Notes under the pieces: generated by a model
Told to the model about the DNA's origin: nothing
Database searches by the model: none
Seen by the model: only the letters and a program-made list of their open reading frames with translations
Program-made: the position numbers and the translations under genes
Source: UBA11872 sp965198285
GTDB taxonomy: Bacteria > Chloroflexota > UBA11872
Length of the DNA stretch: 64,000 nucleotides
NCBI GenBank assembly: GCA_965198285.1
Contig: OZ240251.1
Coordinates: 372,001-436,000, forward strand
Reading direction: 5' to 3'
Part shown: one piece after another, positions 51,791-59,487 of the stretch
Layout: the number at the start of each line of letters is the position of its first letter
Numbering within the stretch: the stretch's first letter is position 1

Positions 51791-52591
51791 CTACGAACTC
51801 TGTTCGAGTTCGGAGTCCAGCCGGTCGGTGACGAACATGTGGCCGGGGGCGTGGGTGATCATGAGGGTGGGGCGGCTGGCTTGGGCGACGGCCTGGGGGG
51901 TGACGCCGCAGCCCCAGAAGACGGGGACTTCGCCGGGGCGGATGTCCACCGGCTCGCCCCAGTCGGGCTGGTTGATGTCCTGGATGCCGATGGTGGCGGG
52001 GTCGCCGGCGTGGACGGGGGCGCCGTGGACGCTGGGGTAGCGGGCGGTGATTTCGCAGACTTCGGGCACGCGGTTGGCCTGCACGGGGCGCATGCTGACG
52101 ACCATGGGTCCGGCAAAGGCGCCGGCGGGGCGGCAGGCCATGCTGGTCTGGTACATGGGGACGTTGACGTCCTGGGTCTGGTGGCGGAGTTCGAAGCCGG
52201 CGCGGGCCATGGCGGACTCAAAGGTGAAGCTGCAGCCGAGCAGGAAGCCAACCATGTGGTCCTGGACCTGCTCCAGCACGTCGGTGGGTTCGCCGGGGTC
52301 CTGGACGCCGTTGCGGTAGACGCGGTAGCGGGGGGCGTCGGTTCGCAGGTCGGCGCCGGGGGCGAATTGGGACGGCTGGAACTGGCCGGGCGGGGTACGT
52401 TCGAGCAGGGGGCAGGGGATGGGGTTGGCTTCGCAGAAGGCCTGGAAGTCGTCGGCGTCGTCGACCGGCAGCATGACGAGGTTGGCCTGGACGTAGCCAT
52501 CAGCCATGCCGGCCGTGGGTCGGTCCCACTGGCCGGAACGGCAGGCGGCGCGGACCTGGGCGCCGGTGGACTGGGTCCAGGACTTGCTCAT
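51791..52591 (-). CDS. DUF1445 protein (D-glutamate cyclase N-terminal half / putative hydro-lyase)
   Basis: A 266-residue member of PF07286. Signature segments are VQANLVMLPVDDADDFQAFC, CPLLERTPPG, MVGFLLGCSFTFE, RPVQANRVPEV and VPVFWGCGVTPQ. In the human mitochondrial D-glutamate cyclase, which turns D-glutamate into 5-oxoproline, a DUF1445 part is fused to a DUF4392 part. Here the DUF4392 gene lies immediately upstream on the same strand, so the two products probably work together. The intervening 445 nt are filled with repeats. A truncated copy sits at 41784-42358. Confidence 0.88.
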   Translation of the reverse strand: MSKSWTQSTGAQVRAACRSGQWDRPTAGMADGYVQANLVMLPVDDADDFQAFCEANPIPCPLLERTPPGQFQPSQFAPGADLRTDAPRYRVYRNGVQDPGEPTDVLEQVQDHMVGFLLGCSFTFESAMARAGFELRHQTQDVNVPMYQTSMACRPAGAFAGPMVVSMRPVQANRVPEVCEITARYPSVHGAPVHAGDPATIGIQDINQPDWGEPVDIRPGEVPVFWGCGVTPQAVAQASRPTLMITHAPGHMFVTDRLDSELEQSS

Positions 52592-53036
52592 GCTGGGACG
52601 CGTCCCATGGAGCGGTTGGTGGGCGTTGGCAGGTGCGGGTGGGTTCCCGCGTTCGCGGGAATGACAGAGGGGACGGCGCGGAAGGTTTGGGCGTGAACCG
52701 GGCCTGGTTGCCGGGGGCGGCAGCCACCCTCACCCCAACCCTCTCCCTCAAGGGAGAGGGTGGAAGAGGGGTACCTCAAAGTCCTTACTTGCGCATACAG
52801 TTGCTCGCCGTCAAGGAAGAGGGTCGAAGAGGCGGGCAGTGGGTGGGATGAGGCAGTTGGGCAGGCTGGGTGATCGAGATTGGAACTGTTCGAACGCTGG
52901 GGTTGTGGGTTCGACGGGGCGGCAGGTAGTGCACGGGGGCGTTGGGTGCCACTGGGTCCCGGCCGCGGACGCCGGGATGACGGGGATGTTGGTTGCTGCT
53001 GGGTCCCGGCCGCGGACGCCGGGATGACAGAGGGGT
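52592..53036. repeat. Cluster of intergenic hairpin repeats between the D-glutamate cyclase halves
   Basis: It contains TTCCCGCG-TT-CGCGGGAA (near 52650), a GCAGCCACCCTCACCCC...CTCAAGGGAGAGGGT repeat (about 52718-52765), and two near-identical TGGGTCCCGGCCGCGGACGC-CGGGATGAC units (about 52953-52981 and 53000-53028). Units of the last type also occur near 37586. No gene is seen. Confidence 0.65.
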
Positions 53037-53975
53037 TCATGCGGGGACGCGCCCGCTGGCCTGGGCGTAGGTTTGGCAGATGTCGGCCAGGCGGGCCAGG
53101 ACCTGGGCGGTTCGGTCGAAGGCGAAGGTGTCCACGGTGGGTTGGGGGTGTCCGGTGATGCCATCCACAGCGCCAGCTTTTACGATAGCGCGTATCCAGC
53201 GCCGATCGTCGGTCTCGGACGGCAGGAGCGGGCGGTCCGCCAGCATCTCCAACATCGCCGTGAACCCATACGCGCCCCAGTTGCTGACGGACGCCAGCAG
53301 CACGTGCCGGGCGCGGGTGATGCAGGGGGCGGGCGAGATGCCGCGCCGGCGCATGAAGCTGGCCAGGCTGCCGAGGCCGAGTTCGTTGCCGCCATCGCCC
53401 ACGCCGATGCTGATGGGCACGCGCAGAAGGCCGTCCATGGGGACGGGCGAGGGGTCCAGGGTTTCGCCACGCATGTTGGCCAGGCGTCCATCCGCCGTGA
53501 GGCCGGGGCGCTCGATGGCGATGGCGGCGTGGGGTCGAATCCGGTCCAACAACCGGCCGGCGGCGGCTTCGGCGGCGGCAACGCCATGGGCGTCGATTTC
53601 CTCGATTTCGCCCAGGTCGGAGCCGACGGCTTCGACAACGGGGCGGGTCATGGGGTCCACGACCGTCACCACGTGCCAGCTGAGGGTGCGCAAGGCACGT
53701 CCCACGGCAGCGGCGCCGGGGGGTCCGTCGGTCTCGGTGATGCCCCCCACAGGGAAGCCGGTGATGAGCAGGGCGACGCCGGGGCGGCGGTCCAGCAGTT
53801 CACGGGCGGCGCGGGCGTACGAATCGGCGGGCACACGGGCCAGGGCGGAGCGGACGCCGCGGTAGTCATATGGAAAGACGGCGTCAGCCACGTCGGCCGC
53901 GGCGGTTCGCAAGGGATCCGGCGAGTGCCGCATGGGCGGCCCGATCCAGCACGTGTCGGCGAGCCGCTGCATCAT
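53037..53975 (-). CDS. DUF4392 protein (D-glutamate cyclase C-terminal half)
   Basis: A 312-residue protein of PF14336. Family motifs are LLITGFPVGGITETDGPPGA near residue 75, VVTVVDPMTRP, AIAIERPGLTADGRLANMRG and ISIGVGDGGNELGLGSL, plus SNWGAYGF in the C-terminal third. In eukaryotic D-glutamate cyclase this domain follows a DUF1445 domain in one chain; here they are neighbouring genes. The likely role is metabolism of D-glutamate (to 5-oxoproline). The first ATG pair is at 53970-53975; an internal ATG at 53931-53933 is a possible alternative start. Confidence 0.87.
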   Translation of the reverse strand: MMQRLADTCWIGPPMRHSPDPLRTAAADVADAVFPYDYRGVRSALARVPADSYARAARELLDRRPGVALLITGFPVGGITETDGPPGAAAVGRALRTLSWHVVTVVDPMTRPVVEAVGSDLGEIEEIDAHGVAAAEAAAGRLLDRIRPHAAIAIERPGLTADGRLANMRGETLDPSPVPMDGLLRVPISIGVGDGGNELGLGSLASFMRRRGISPAPCITRARHVLLASVSNWGAYGFTAMLEMLADRPLLPSETDDRRWIRAIVKAGAVDGITGHPQPTVDTFAFDRTAQVLARLADICQTYAQASGRVPA

Positions 53976-54000
53976 ACGGGTGGGCGGCGGTAGCCGCTCA

Positions 54001-54375
54001 TGCTAGGGGTGGGTGGCAATGCCACTGGTGCCAGGAAATGGCGCGGTGACCGGCGTGGCCAGGAACTCTTGCTGGGGTTGGGAGGCGGAGGACGACTGCT
54101 TAGCGCTGTGGGGGACAACGGAGGTGCCCAGGCACTCTTGCTAGAGGTGGGTGGCAGAGCCACTTTCGCTTGGGGTGCCGAGGCACTGATGATGGGGGTG
54201 GTAGGCGGAGGACGAGGTTTTGGCGCTGTGGGGACGACTCATGCGCGCTGGGTGGCAGAGCCACTCTTGCTGGGGGTGCCGAGGCACTCATGCTAGGGGT
54301 GGGTGGCAAAGTCACTTTCGCTAGGGCTGGTAGGCGGAGGACGAGATTGGCGCTGCGTGGTGACGACGGAGGCAC
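54001..54375. repeat. Degenerate tandem array of small hairpin units
   Basis: Two kinds of tiny palindrome recur: GTGGC-NNN-GCCAC type (near 54013, 54151, 54252, and imperfect at 54303) and GTGCC-N-AGGCAC type (near 54124, 54175, 54277). They are joined by CTTGCTNGGGGTG spacers and separated by a longer block containing AGGCGGAGGACGA, which starts at 54083, 54203 and 54332 (periods of 120 and 129 nt). It does not read as protein on either strand and is not a CRISPR array. Confidence 0.6.
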
Positions 54376-54401
54376 TCTGGACCTGCGGGCGTCGGGCTGG
54401 A

Positions 54402-54457
54402 TGTGTAAACCATGTCCCCGAACACCTGGCCACCCTGTCTCCGGTCTGGACAATGGT
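54402..54457 (+). mobile_element. Insertion-sequence end remnant (IS481-like), second copy
   Basis: TGTAAACCATGTCCCCGAAC, CACCTGGCCACCCTGTCTCC and GGTCTGGACAATGGTGAG match the reverse complement of 37942-37995 at most positions. It ends the repeat array and lies 70 nt before the phosphatase gene. No transposase gene remains. Confidence 0.4.
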
Positions 54458-54528
54458 GAGGGCGGAGATTGGCGGGGCATCCCGAGGATGGGCTGGAGCA
54501 CGGTGCGTAGTTCTCAGCGAGGGGTTCG

Positions 54529-54999
54529 ATGATTTTTGAGCCGTATCCACCGTCGGAGGTGGCGGACGGGGTTTGGGTTGGTGGGCGGCCCAGCCCGGCG
54601 TCGCTGGGGGCGTTGCAGGCGGCGGGCGTGACGCACGTGCTGAACGTGAGCACGGACCCGCATGAGCCGGAGGTGCGGCGGAACTTTAGAGCCACGTGGG
54701 CGCCGGTGGTGGACGATCTGGAGCCGAAGCCGGCTTCGTGGTTCCGGCGCGGGTTGTCGTTCGCGCGGCGGGCGCTGTCGAACCCGGACACCCAGCTCTA
54801 CGTGCACTGCCGCGAGGGAATCCACCGCGGGCCGCTGATGACCTACGTGATTCTGCGGGCACTGCGGGGGCTATCGCCGGCCGAGGCGCGGCGAGCCATC
54901 ATCGGCAAGCGGCCGGTGGCGGGGTTTCCAAAGGTATACGTGGAGTCCGCCGAAGCGTTCCTCAAGGAGGAGTCCGAGCAGGAGGAGCCGGCGACGTAG
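54529..54999 (+). CDS. Dual-specificity protein phosphatase-like protein
   Basis: A 156-residue cysteine phosphatase. The P-loop is VHCREGIHRG, with nucleophile C94 and R100 matching HCx5R. WVGGRPSPASLGALQAAGVTHVLNVS is the usual DSP N-terminal core, and an aspartate pair at 62-63 could be the general acid. The last position of the loop is Gly rather than the more common Ser/Thr. Targets could be phosphoproteins or phosphorylated small molecules/RNA ends; the sequence does not say. Confidence 0.88.
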   Translation: MIFEPYPPSEVADGVWVGGRPSPASLGALQAAGVTHVLNVSTDPHEPEVRRNFRATWAPVVDDLEPKPASWFRRGLSFARRALSNPDTQLYVHCREGIHRGPLMTYVILRALRGLSPAEARRAIIGKRPVAGFPKVYVESAEAFLKEESEQEEPAT

Positions 55000-55032
55000 C
55001 GCCCGTCGCGTGAGGTTAGCGGCGGGACGCCG

Positions 55033-55221
55033 TCAGGACGACGGCGTGGGTGTGGGAGTGTCGTACAGCGACCCGGGGGCCTGCTGGTAGTTGACGCCCT
55101 GGCCGCGGCCGCTGCCGCTGGGCCTGAATTCGAACTCGCCGCCGCAGGCGGTCAGCAGGGCGGCCGCGATTGCACTGGCGACCAGCAGGGCGGCGCCGGC
55201 TCGGCATCGACGGATCAACAC
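55033..55221 (-). CDS. Small lipoprotein
   Basis: A 62-residue product from a GTG at 55219-55221. The signal segment AGAALLVASAIAAALLTACGG ends in an LTAC lipobox, followed by a short glycine/proline-rich mature part ending TPTPTPSS. A GAGAGAGGG stretch precedes the start. The function is unknown. It is convergent with the phosphatase gene, 33 nt away. Confidence 0.65.
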   Translation of the reverse strand: MLIRRCRAGAALLVASAIAAALLTACGGEFEFRPSGSGRGQGVNYQQAPGSLYDTPTPTPSS

Positions 55222-55379
55222 AGGAGTGCCCTCTCTCTCCACGCCTCTGGGACGAGGCCTGGTCAGACAGCTTTCGGGTCGCATTGTAGGGCGGCGGACG
55301 GGCTCCAGAGCCGACCGAGTGCGCGCCGTGCCGGTCCGCGCCTTAGACTCGGCGCACTCGCGGGGTAGAGAAGCCGACC

Positions 55380-56783
55380 ATGTACGACCCGCACCTGCAT
55401 CTGTTTGTGGACGACGCCGAGGTTGACGCGTCGCGGAACGTGACGCCCACCATCGGACGGCCGGAGCGGCGCTCGCACGATCCGATCATGACGGCCGACC
55501 AGCCCTGGGAGGGCGGCGGCGTGGGGATGGACCTGTCCATCCTGAAAGACGACGCTACCGGCGGGTTCCGCATGTGGTACCGCAGCTTCAACTACGACAG
55601 CCCCACCGGCGATCAGGTGATGCTGAATTACGCCGAGTCGGACGATGGCATCAGCTGGACCAAGCCCAACCTGGGCCTGATCGAGTTCGACGGCAACACC
55701 GCCAACAACATCTTCCACCGGCCCTCGCTGATCCCGGGCTGCCGGGCGATGGAGTCGCACGGGCTGATCGTGGACGACGTGGGCGGGCCGGAGCGGCGCT
55801 ACAAGATTCCCGTGTATCACTCGTTTCACGGCGACGCCGACAACGGGCTGTACGCGCTGTTCAGTCCGGATGGGATCACCTGGACGCAGCACCCGGAGCC
55901 GATCTACGCGCAAGCGGGCGACCGGCATGCTGCGATCAAGGATCCGGTGTCGGGCGAGTACTGGCTGTTCCTGCGGCCGCCGCGCTTCCACTCCCCGATG
56001 GGCAACGGCGCGCCGCCGGGATCGGGCGCGATGCCGTACAAGCGTGTCGTCTCGCGGGCGACCAGCCAGGACTTCGTCAACTGGTCGGACTACACGACGG
56101 TGCTGCGCAACGACGCGTTCGACACGCGCGGGACCGAGTTCTACAACATCGCGCCCATCGCCTATGGCAACCGCATGCTGGCGTTCGTGAACCTGTACGA
56201 CACCGACGTGGAGCGCATGTGGGTGACGCTGGCCAGCAGCCTGGACGGCCTGCACTGGCAGCGGCCGTACCGCAGCGAGCGGTTCCTGGACCTGGGCGCC
56301 GAAGGTGGCTGGGAGGACTCATGGGTCAACATGTCCGACAGTCCGCCGGTGCGCGAAGGGGATCGCATGCGGTTCTGGTTCCACGGCCGGGAAGAAGCCC
56401 ACGGGCTGAACTACCGCTCGGGCGGGATCGGGACGTTTGTGCTGGGGCTGGACCGGTTTGCCGGGCTGTCGGCGGGGCGGGAATCCGGCTGGATCGTGAC
56501 GGACCGCGTGGTAGCAGGCGGCGACCGGCTGTTCCTGAACGCGAACGTGCGCAACGGCAGGGCCAAGGTGGAGGTCCGCACCAGCAACGGCACGCCCATC
56601 GCCGGCCTGATGCTGGATGACTGCGACGAGATTCGCGGCGACCACGTGGACCATCCGGTGACCTGGAACGGCTCGCCCGACCTGGGCCCGGCCGCCGGCG
56701 AACGCGTGCGGGTACACATCGAATTTTCCTACGGCCAGGTGTTCGCCTACCGGTTCGGCAACGAGGCGCGGGACCTGAGCTAG
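55380..56783 (+). CDS. GH32/GH43-like five-bladed propeller hydrolase
   Basis: A 467-residue cytoplasmic-looking protein; no signal peptide is visible. The propeller part (about 1-360) shows repeated D-G-I-S/T-W-T modules: YAESDDGISWTKPNLGL, ALFSPDGITWTQHPEP, ATSQDFVNWSDYTTV and ASSLDGLHWQRPYRS, as in GH32/GH43/GH68-related enzymes. The C-terminal ~100 residues form a beta-sandwich like that of GH32 (GGDRLFLNANVRNGRAKVEVR, VRVHIEFSYGQVFAYRFG). The substrate is unknown, and catalytic acids were not assigned confidently. With the nearby Gfo/Idh dehydrogenase it suggests carbohydrate use. Confidence 0.8.
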   Translation: MYDPHLHLFVDDAEVDASRNVTPTIGRPERRSHDPIMTADQPWEGGGVGMDLSILKDDATGGFRMWYRSFNYDSPTGDQVMLNYAESDDGISWTKPNLGLIEFDGNTANNIFHRPSLIPGCRAMESHGLIVDDVGGPERRYKIPVYHSFHGDADNGLYALFSPDGITWTQHPEPIYAQAGDRHAAIKDPVSGEYWLFLRPPRFHSPMGNGAPPGSGAMPYKRVVSRATSQDFVNWSDYTTVLRNDAFDTRGTEFYNIAPIAYGNRMLAFVNLYDTDVERMWVTLASSLDGLHWQRPYRSERFLDLGAEGGWEDSWVNMSDSPPVREGDRMRFWFHGREEAHGLNYRSGGIGTFVLGLDRFAGLSAGRESGWIVTDRVVAGGDRLFLNANVRNGRAKVEVRTSNGTPIAGLMLDDCDEIRGDHVDHPVTWNGSPDLGPAAGERVRVHIEFSYGQVFAYRFGNEARDLS

Positions 56784-56963
56784 CGAACTCCGCTATCGGC
56801 CAACCCCCGGGAGCGGCAGGGGCGCGAGACGGGATGGCTGAGCGGCCCACGGACTGCACACATTGAAAGTACTACTTGCAATTTGTGCAGCACAGCGGGT
56901 CTCGAGATCCCTCGCGCGACAGACCCGACTTAGGGACGAAGCGCGTGAGTGATGCTCAAAGAC

Positions 56964-57200
56964 TCAGGGCTGAGGGCGAGGCCGGGAGGTCATGAGTCGG
57001 GCTGCGTAGATGTCTCGCTTCAACTTGTCGGGATCGTGCGTCCCCTTCCACGCGCCAGCTGCTGCTCGCATGCCTCGGCCGGGGCGGCTGGGCGGCAGCC
57101 CGTCGTCAATCGACACCGTGACCTCTTGTCCTTCGTCGAGGTCGAGCGCTTCCAAAGGTTCGAGCACACCGCTGGCAAACCTGGCCTTTACGGTTTTCAT
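56964..57200 (-). CDS. AF2212/PF01954-type antitoxin-like protein (orphan)
   Basis: A 78-residue protein. The first 35 residues (MKTVKARFASGVLEPLEALD, then LDEGQEVTVSID) match the small beta-barrel AF2212-like antitoxin family, which usually pairs with PIN-domain VapC toxins. CAGGAGAC precedes the ATG. No PIN-domain gene lies next to it: downstream is 180 nt of noncoding DNA, upstream a DUF2335 gene. It may have lost its partner or have been recruited as a regulator. Confidence 0.72.
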   Translation of the reverse strand: MKTVKARFASGVLEPLEALDLDEGQEVTVSIDDGLPPSRPGRGMRAAAGAWKGTHDPDKLKRDIYAARLMTSRPRPQP

Positions 57201-57284
57201 GGTCTCCTGATCTTCTAACCAGCCTGAGGCAGCTGTACCGACCAGCGGCCGCTGCGGGCCGCTCAGACTTCCGAGCGCCGCTCG

Positions 57285-57827
57285 TCACGCTCGTGGAAGC
57301 TGTGGCCCGGAGGGTTGTTCTGGAGGCGGCTCGTCGACGTCCGCGGTTGGGTTGAGCGTCTCCTCAAGGCGTACTGTCCGCTCCTTGCGCCGCGCCTGGG
57401 TTCCATGGACAAACACTCCAGCGAGGGTCGTGATGGTCGCCAGCAAAGCGACAATGCCAAACCACGGCTGTCCCTGGAGCACGAATATCGCGGCCACCGC
57501 AAGCGCAGCCAACACGGTAACTACTCCAGCTGCCATGCCAAACATGCTCTGCCGCGCGTCGTTCCTAATGACGGTCATCTCGGCTGCCTGACGGTGCGCC
57601 GTTTGGCGCTCGGCCTCCGCCATGATCCGGTCAGCTAGCCCCGGCAACACTTCCTCGTACTGCGCCATCACCTCGGGCGGCGGGATCGGTCCTGCATGCA
57701 GGAAGGAAGTCTGAAATTCGGCGCCGATGACTCGCGGGGCACCGGCACCGAGATCGGGAGACCGGAGCACGTCCTCCGGCTTGTCGGCCGGGTCGTTAAG
57801 GAGTTCGGACTCCTGATCCTCAGTCAA
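57285..57827 (-). CDS. DUF2335 membrane protein
   Basis: A 180-residue protein starting at TTG (57825-57827). The DUF2335 signature is HAGPIPPPEVMAQYEEVLPGLADRIMAEAERQTAHR, followed by two transmembrane segments (about 98-118 and 122-142) and a basic/proline-rich C-terminus. DUF2335 proteins are small membrane proteins of unknown role, widespread on mobile elements. It lies 27 nt after the stop of a small upstream gene, so the two are likely co-transcribed. Confidence 0.82.
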   Translation of the reverse strand: MTEDQESELLNDPADKPEDVLRSPDLGAGAPRVIGAEFQTSFLHAGPIPPPEVMAQYEEVLPGLADRIMAEAERQTAHRQAAEMTVIRNDARQSMFGMAAGVVTVLAALAVAAIFVLQGQPWFGIVALLATITTLAGVFVHGTQARRKERTVRLEETLNPTADVDEPPPEQPSGPQLPRA

Positions 57828-57854
57828 AGTGGCGCTGTTTGGCCGCCGGGCGGC

Positions 57855-58100
57855 TCAACGCGTCGGGCGGCGGTGCTTGGGTAGGGCGCTTTCGTAGGTT
57901 CTGATCGCTGACCACATGTCATCGCCGACCGCCAGCCAGTCACTCCAAAGGGCCAACGTATCGGCCTGCTGCGGCGAGTTCGCCGTGTTGTACTCATTCA
58001 GCGTGCCGCCGAAATCCAGAATGCTGGCCACGCCGCCGAGCGCCGATGGACGCGCGAACAGGTAGAAGGCACGCAACTTCATCTTGCTGGGATCGGTCAT
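57855..58100 (-). CDS. Small conserved-looking protein upstream of DUF2335
   Basis: An 81-residue protein. An AGGAGGG site precedes the ATG at 58098-58100. The sequence (MTDPSKMKLRAFYLFARPSA, LGGVASILDFGGTLNEYNTA) has a short amphipathic start and a central GGVASILDFGG segment. I recognise no domain. Its strong ribosome-binding site and tight spacing to the DUF2335 gene support it being real and functionally linked. Confidence 0.68.
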   Translation of the reverse strand: MTDPSKMKLRAFYLFARPSALGGVASILDFGGTLNEYNTANSPQQADTLALWSDWLAVGDDMWSAIRTYESALPKHRRPTR

Positions 58101-58353
58101 CGGGGGATCCCTCCTGTGGGCCAGCACTCAGCCGGCCGCATCTCACTCATCCCTGAGTCGGTCGTAGGGTGAGGCCCCTGTGACTCTGACTAGATTATAG
58201 CCGTCAGGTTCCGAGTGCAGGATCCGCCTGCGATCCGGTTTCTGTGTAGGCGTTGGAGCGCAAAGGGTCACGGCCAGCGTGGATGCTTTCAGTCGCACCC
58301 ACGCCCACGAGCAGCGTGCCCGCTCTGGTTCCTCGTCAACCAGCCACTGGCCA

Positions 58354-59403
58354 CTAACCACTCGCCGCTAGTCCCGACAGGTCCACGGGTTCCCATTGCC
58401 TTGATTTGGCGCTGCGGTAGGCGGCGTCGATGACGGCGTTGGAGATGTAGCCGTCTTCGAAGTCTTCGTCCGCTGGCGTGCCGTCTTCCAGGCAGCGGAC
58501 GAAGTGGTACATCTGGCCGTGGTAGCCGTATTGCCAGGCTTCGTCGGACTGCGGATAGGTCCAGCCGGTGTCGGAGTCGGCCTTCTCCTGCACGTAGCCC
58601 ATGGAGTGGAGGCTAAAGGCCTTGATGGGGACGCCGTGGGTGGCGTCGATGTGGATCAGGCCGTCCTCGCCGTAGATTTCGGTGCGGATGTCCATGCCGC
58701 CGTGATTGCTCCAGCCCGCTTCGATCTGGCCGAGGGAGCGGTTCTCGAACCGAACCAGGGCCACGGCGTTGTCCTCGAAGGGGACGTCGTGTTCCAGGGT
58801 GTCGGCCCAGCACATGACTTCCTGCGGCATGACGTCCTTGCCGATGAACAGGCGGCAAGCGGCCACGGCGTGCACGCCCATGCCCAGCAGCGGCCCGCCG
58901 CCGCTGGTGGCGGCGTCCCAGGCGTAGGTGGCGTGGGAGCCGGTGTGGGCCTCGCGGGCGCGGACGATGAGGACCTTGCCGATGGCGCCGTCGTCAACGG
59001 CCTGCTTGGCGCGCAGCACGTCGGGCATGAAGGCTTCGGTTTCCAGGTAGCCGTGAAACACGCCGTGGGCGCGGACGGCCTGCAGGATCTCGGCGGCCTC
59101 GGGCGCGTTGCGGCCGAGGGGCTTGGTGCAGACAACGGCCTTGCCGGCCTCGGCGGCGGCGATGCAGGCGTCGCGGTGGACGAAGTTAGGCAGGCCCACC
59201 ACCACCAGGTCCACGTCGTCGCGCTCGATGGCGGCCTGCATGTCGGTGGTCGACTCGGGAACCTTCCAGCGCTGTGCAAAGTCCTCGGCCTTGGCCTGTG
59301 ACTTGGAGAAATTGACCACCACGCGCTGATCCGGCACGTAGCGCAGGGCCTGCATGTAGAAGTCGCAGACGAAGCCGCTGCCAAGCATTGCTATTCGAAC
59401 CAC
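58354..59403 (-). CDS. Gfo/Idh/MocA-family oxidoreductase
   Basis: A 349-residue NAD(P)-dependent sugar or cyclitol dehydrogenase. The N-terminal Rossmann fold opens IAMLGSGFVCDFYMQALRYV; the usual EKP motif appears as VVCTKPLGRNAPEA (K about 94), and LGMGVHAVAACRLFIG holds the D/H-type catalytic helix. The C-terminal domain includes FEDNAVALVRFENRSLGQIEAGWSNHGG. The substrate cannot be deduced. The Gfo/Idh fold is unambiguous. Confidence 0.92.
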   Translation of the reverse strand: MVRIAMLGSGFVCDFYMQALRYVPDQRVVVNFSKSQAKAEDFAQRWKVPESTTDMQAAIERDDVDLVVVGLPNFVHRDACIAAAEAGKAVVCTKPLGRNAPEAAEILQAVRAHGVFHGYLETEAFMPDVLRAKQAVDDGAIGKVLIVRAREAHTGSHATYAWDAATSGGGPLLGMGVHAVAACRLFIGKDVMPQEVMCWADTLEHDVPFEDNAVALVRFENRSLGQIEAGWSNHGGMDIRTEIYGEDGLIHIDATHGVPIKAFSLHSMGYVQEKADSDTGWTYPQSDEAWQYGYHGQMYHFVRCLEDGTPADEDFEDGYISNAVIDAAYRSAKSRQWEPVDLSGLAASG

Positions 59404-59487
59404 CGGAACCGGCCTTTCCTGGAACGGTTAGTCGCGGGTGTTAGAGGAAGGCTACCGAAAGACGCGACGACGGGGGTGGGCGACGGG

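Noticed and set aside
52811..53164. Proline/threonine-rich frame across the repeat cluster
   Set aside because: It is translated from intergenic hairpin repeats and overlaps the real DUF4392 gene.
54001..54375. CRISPR-like array
   Set aside because: Repeat units drift, the spacers are similar to each other, unit length varies and no cas genes are present.
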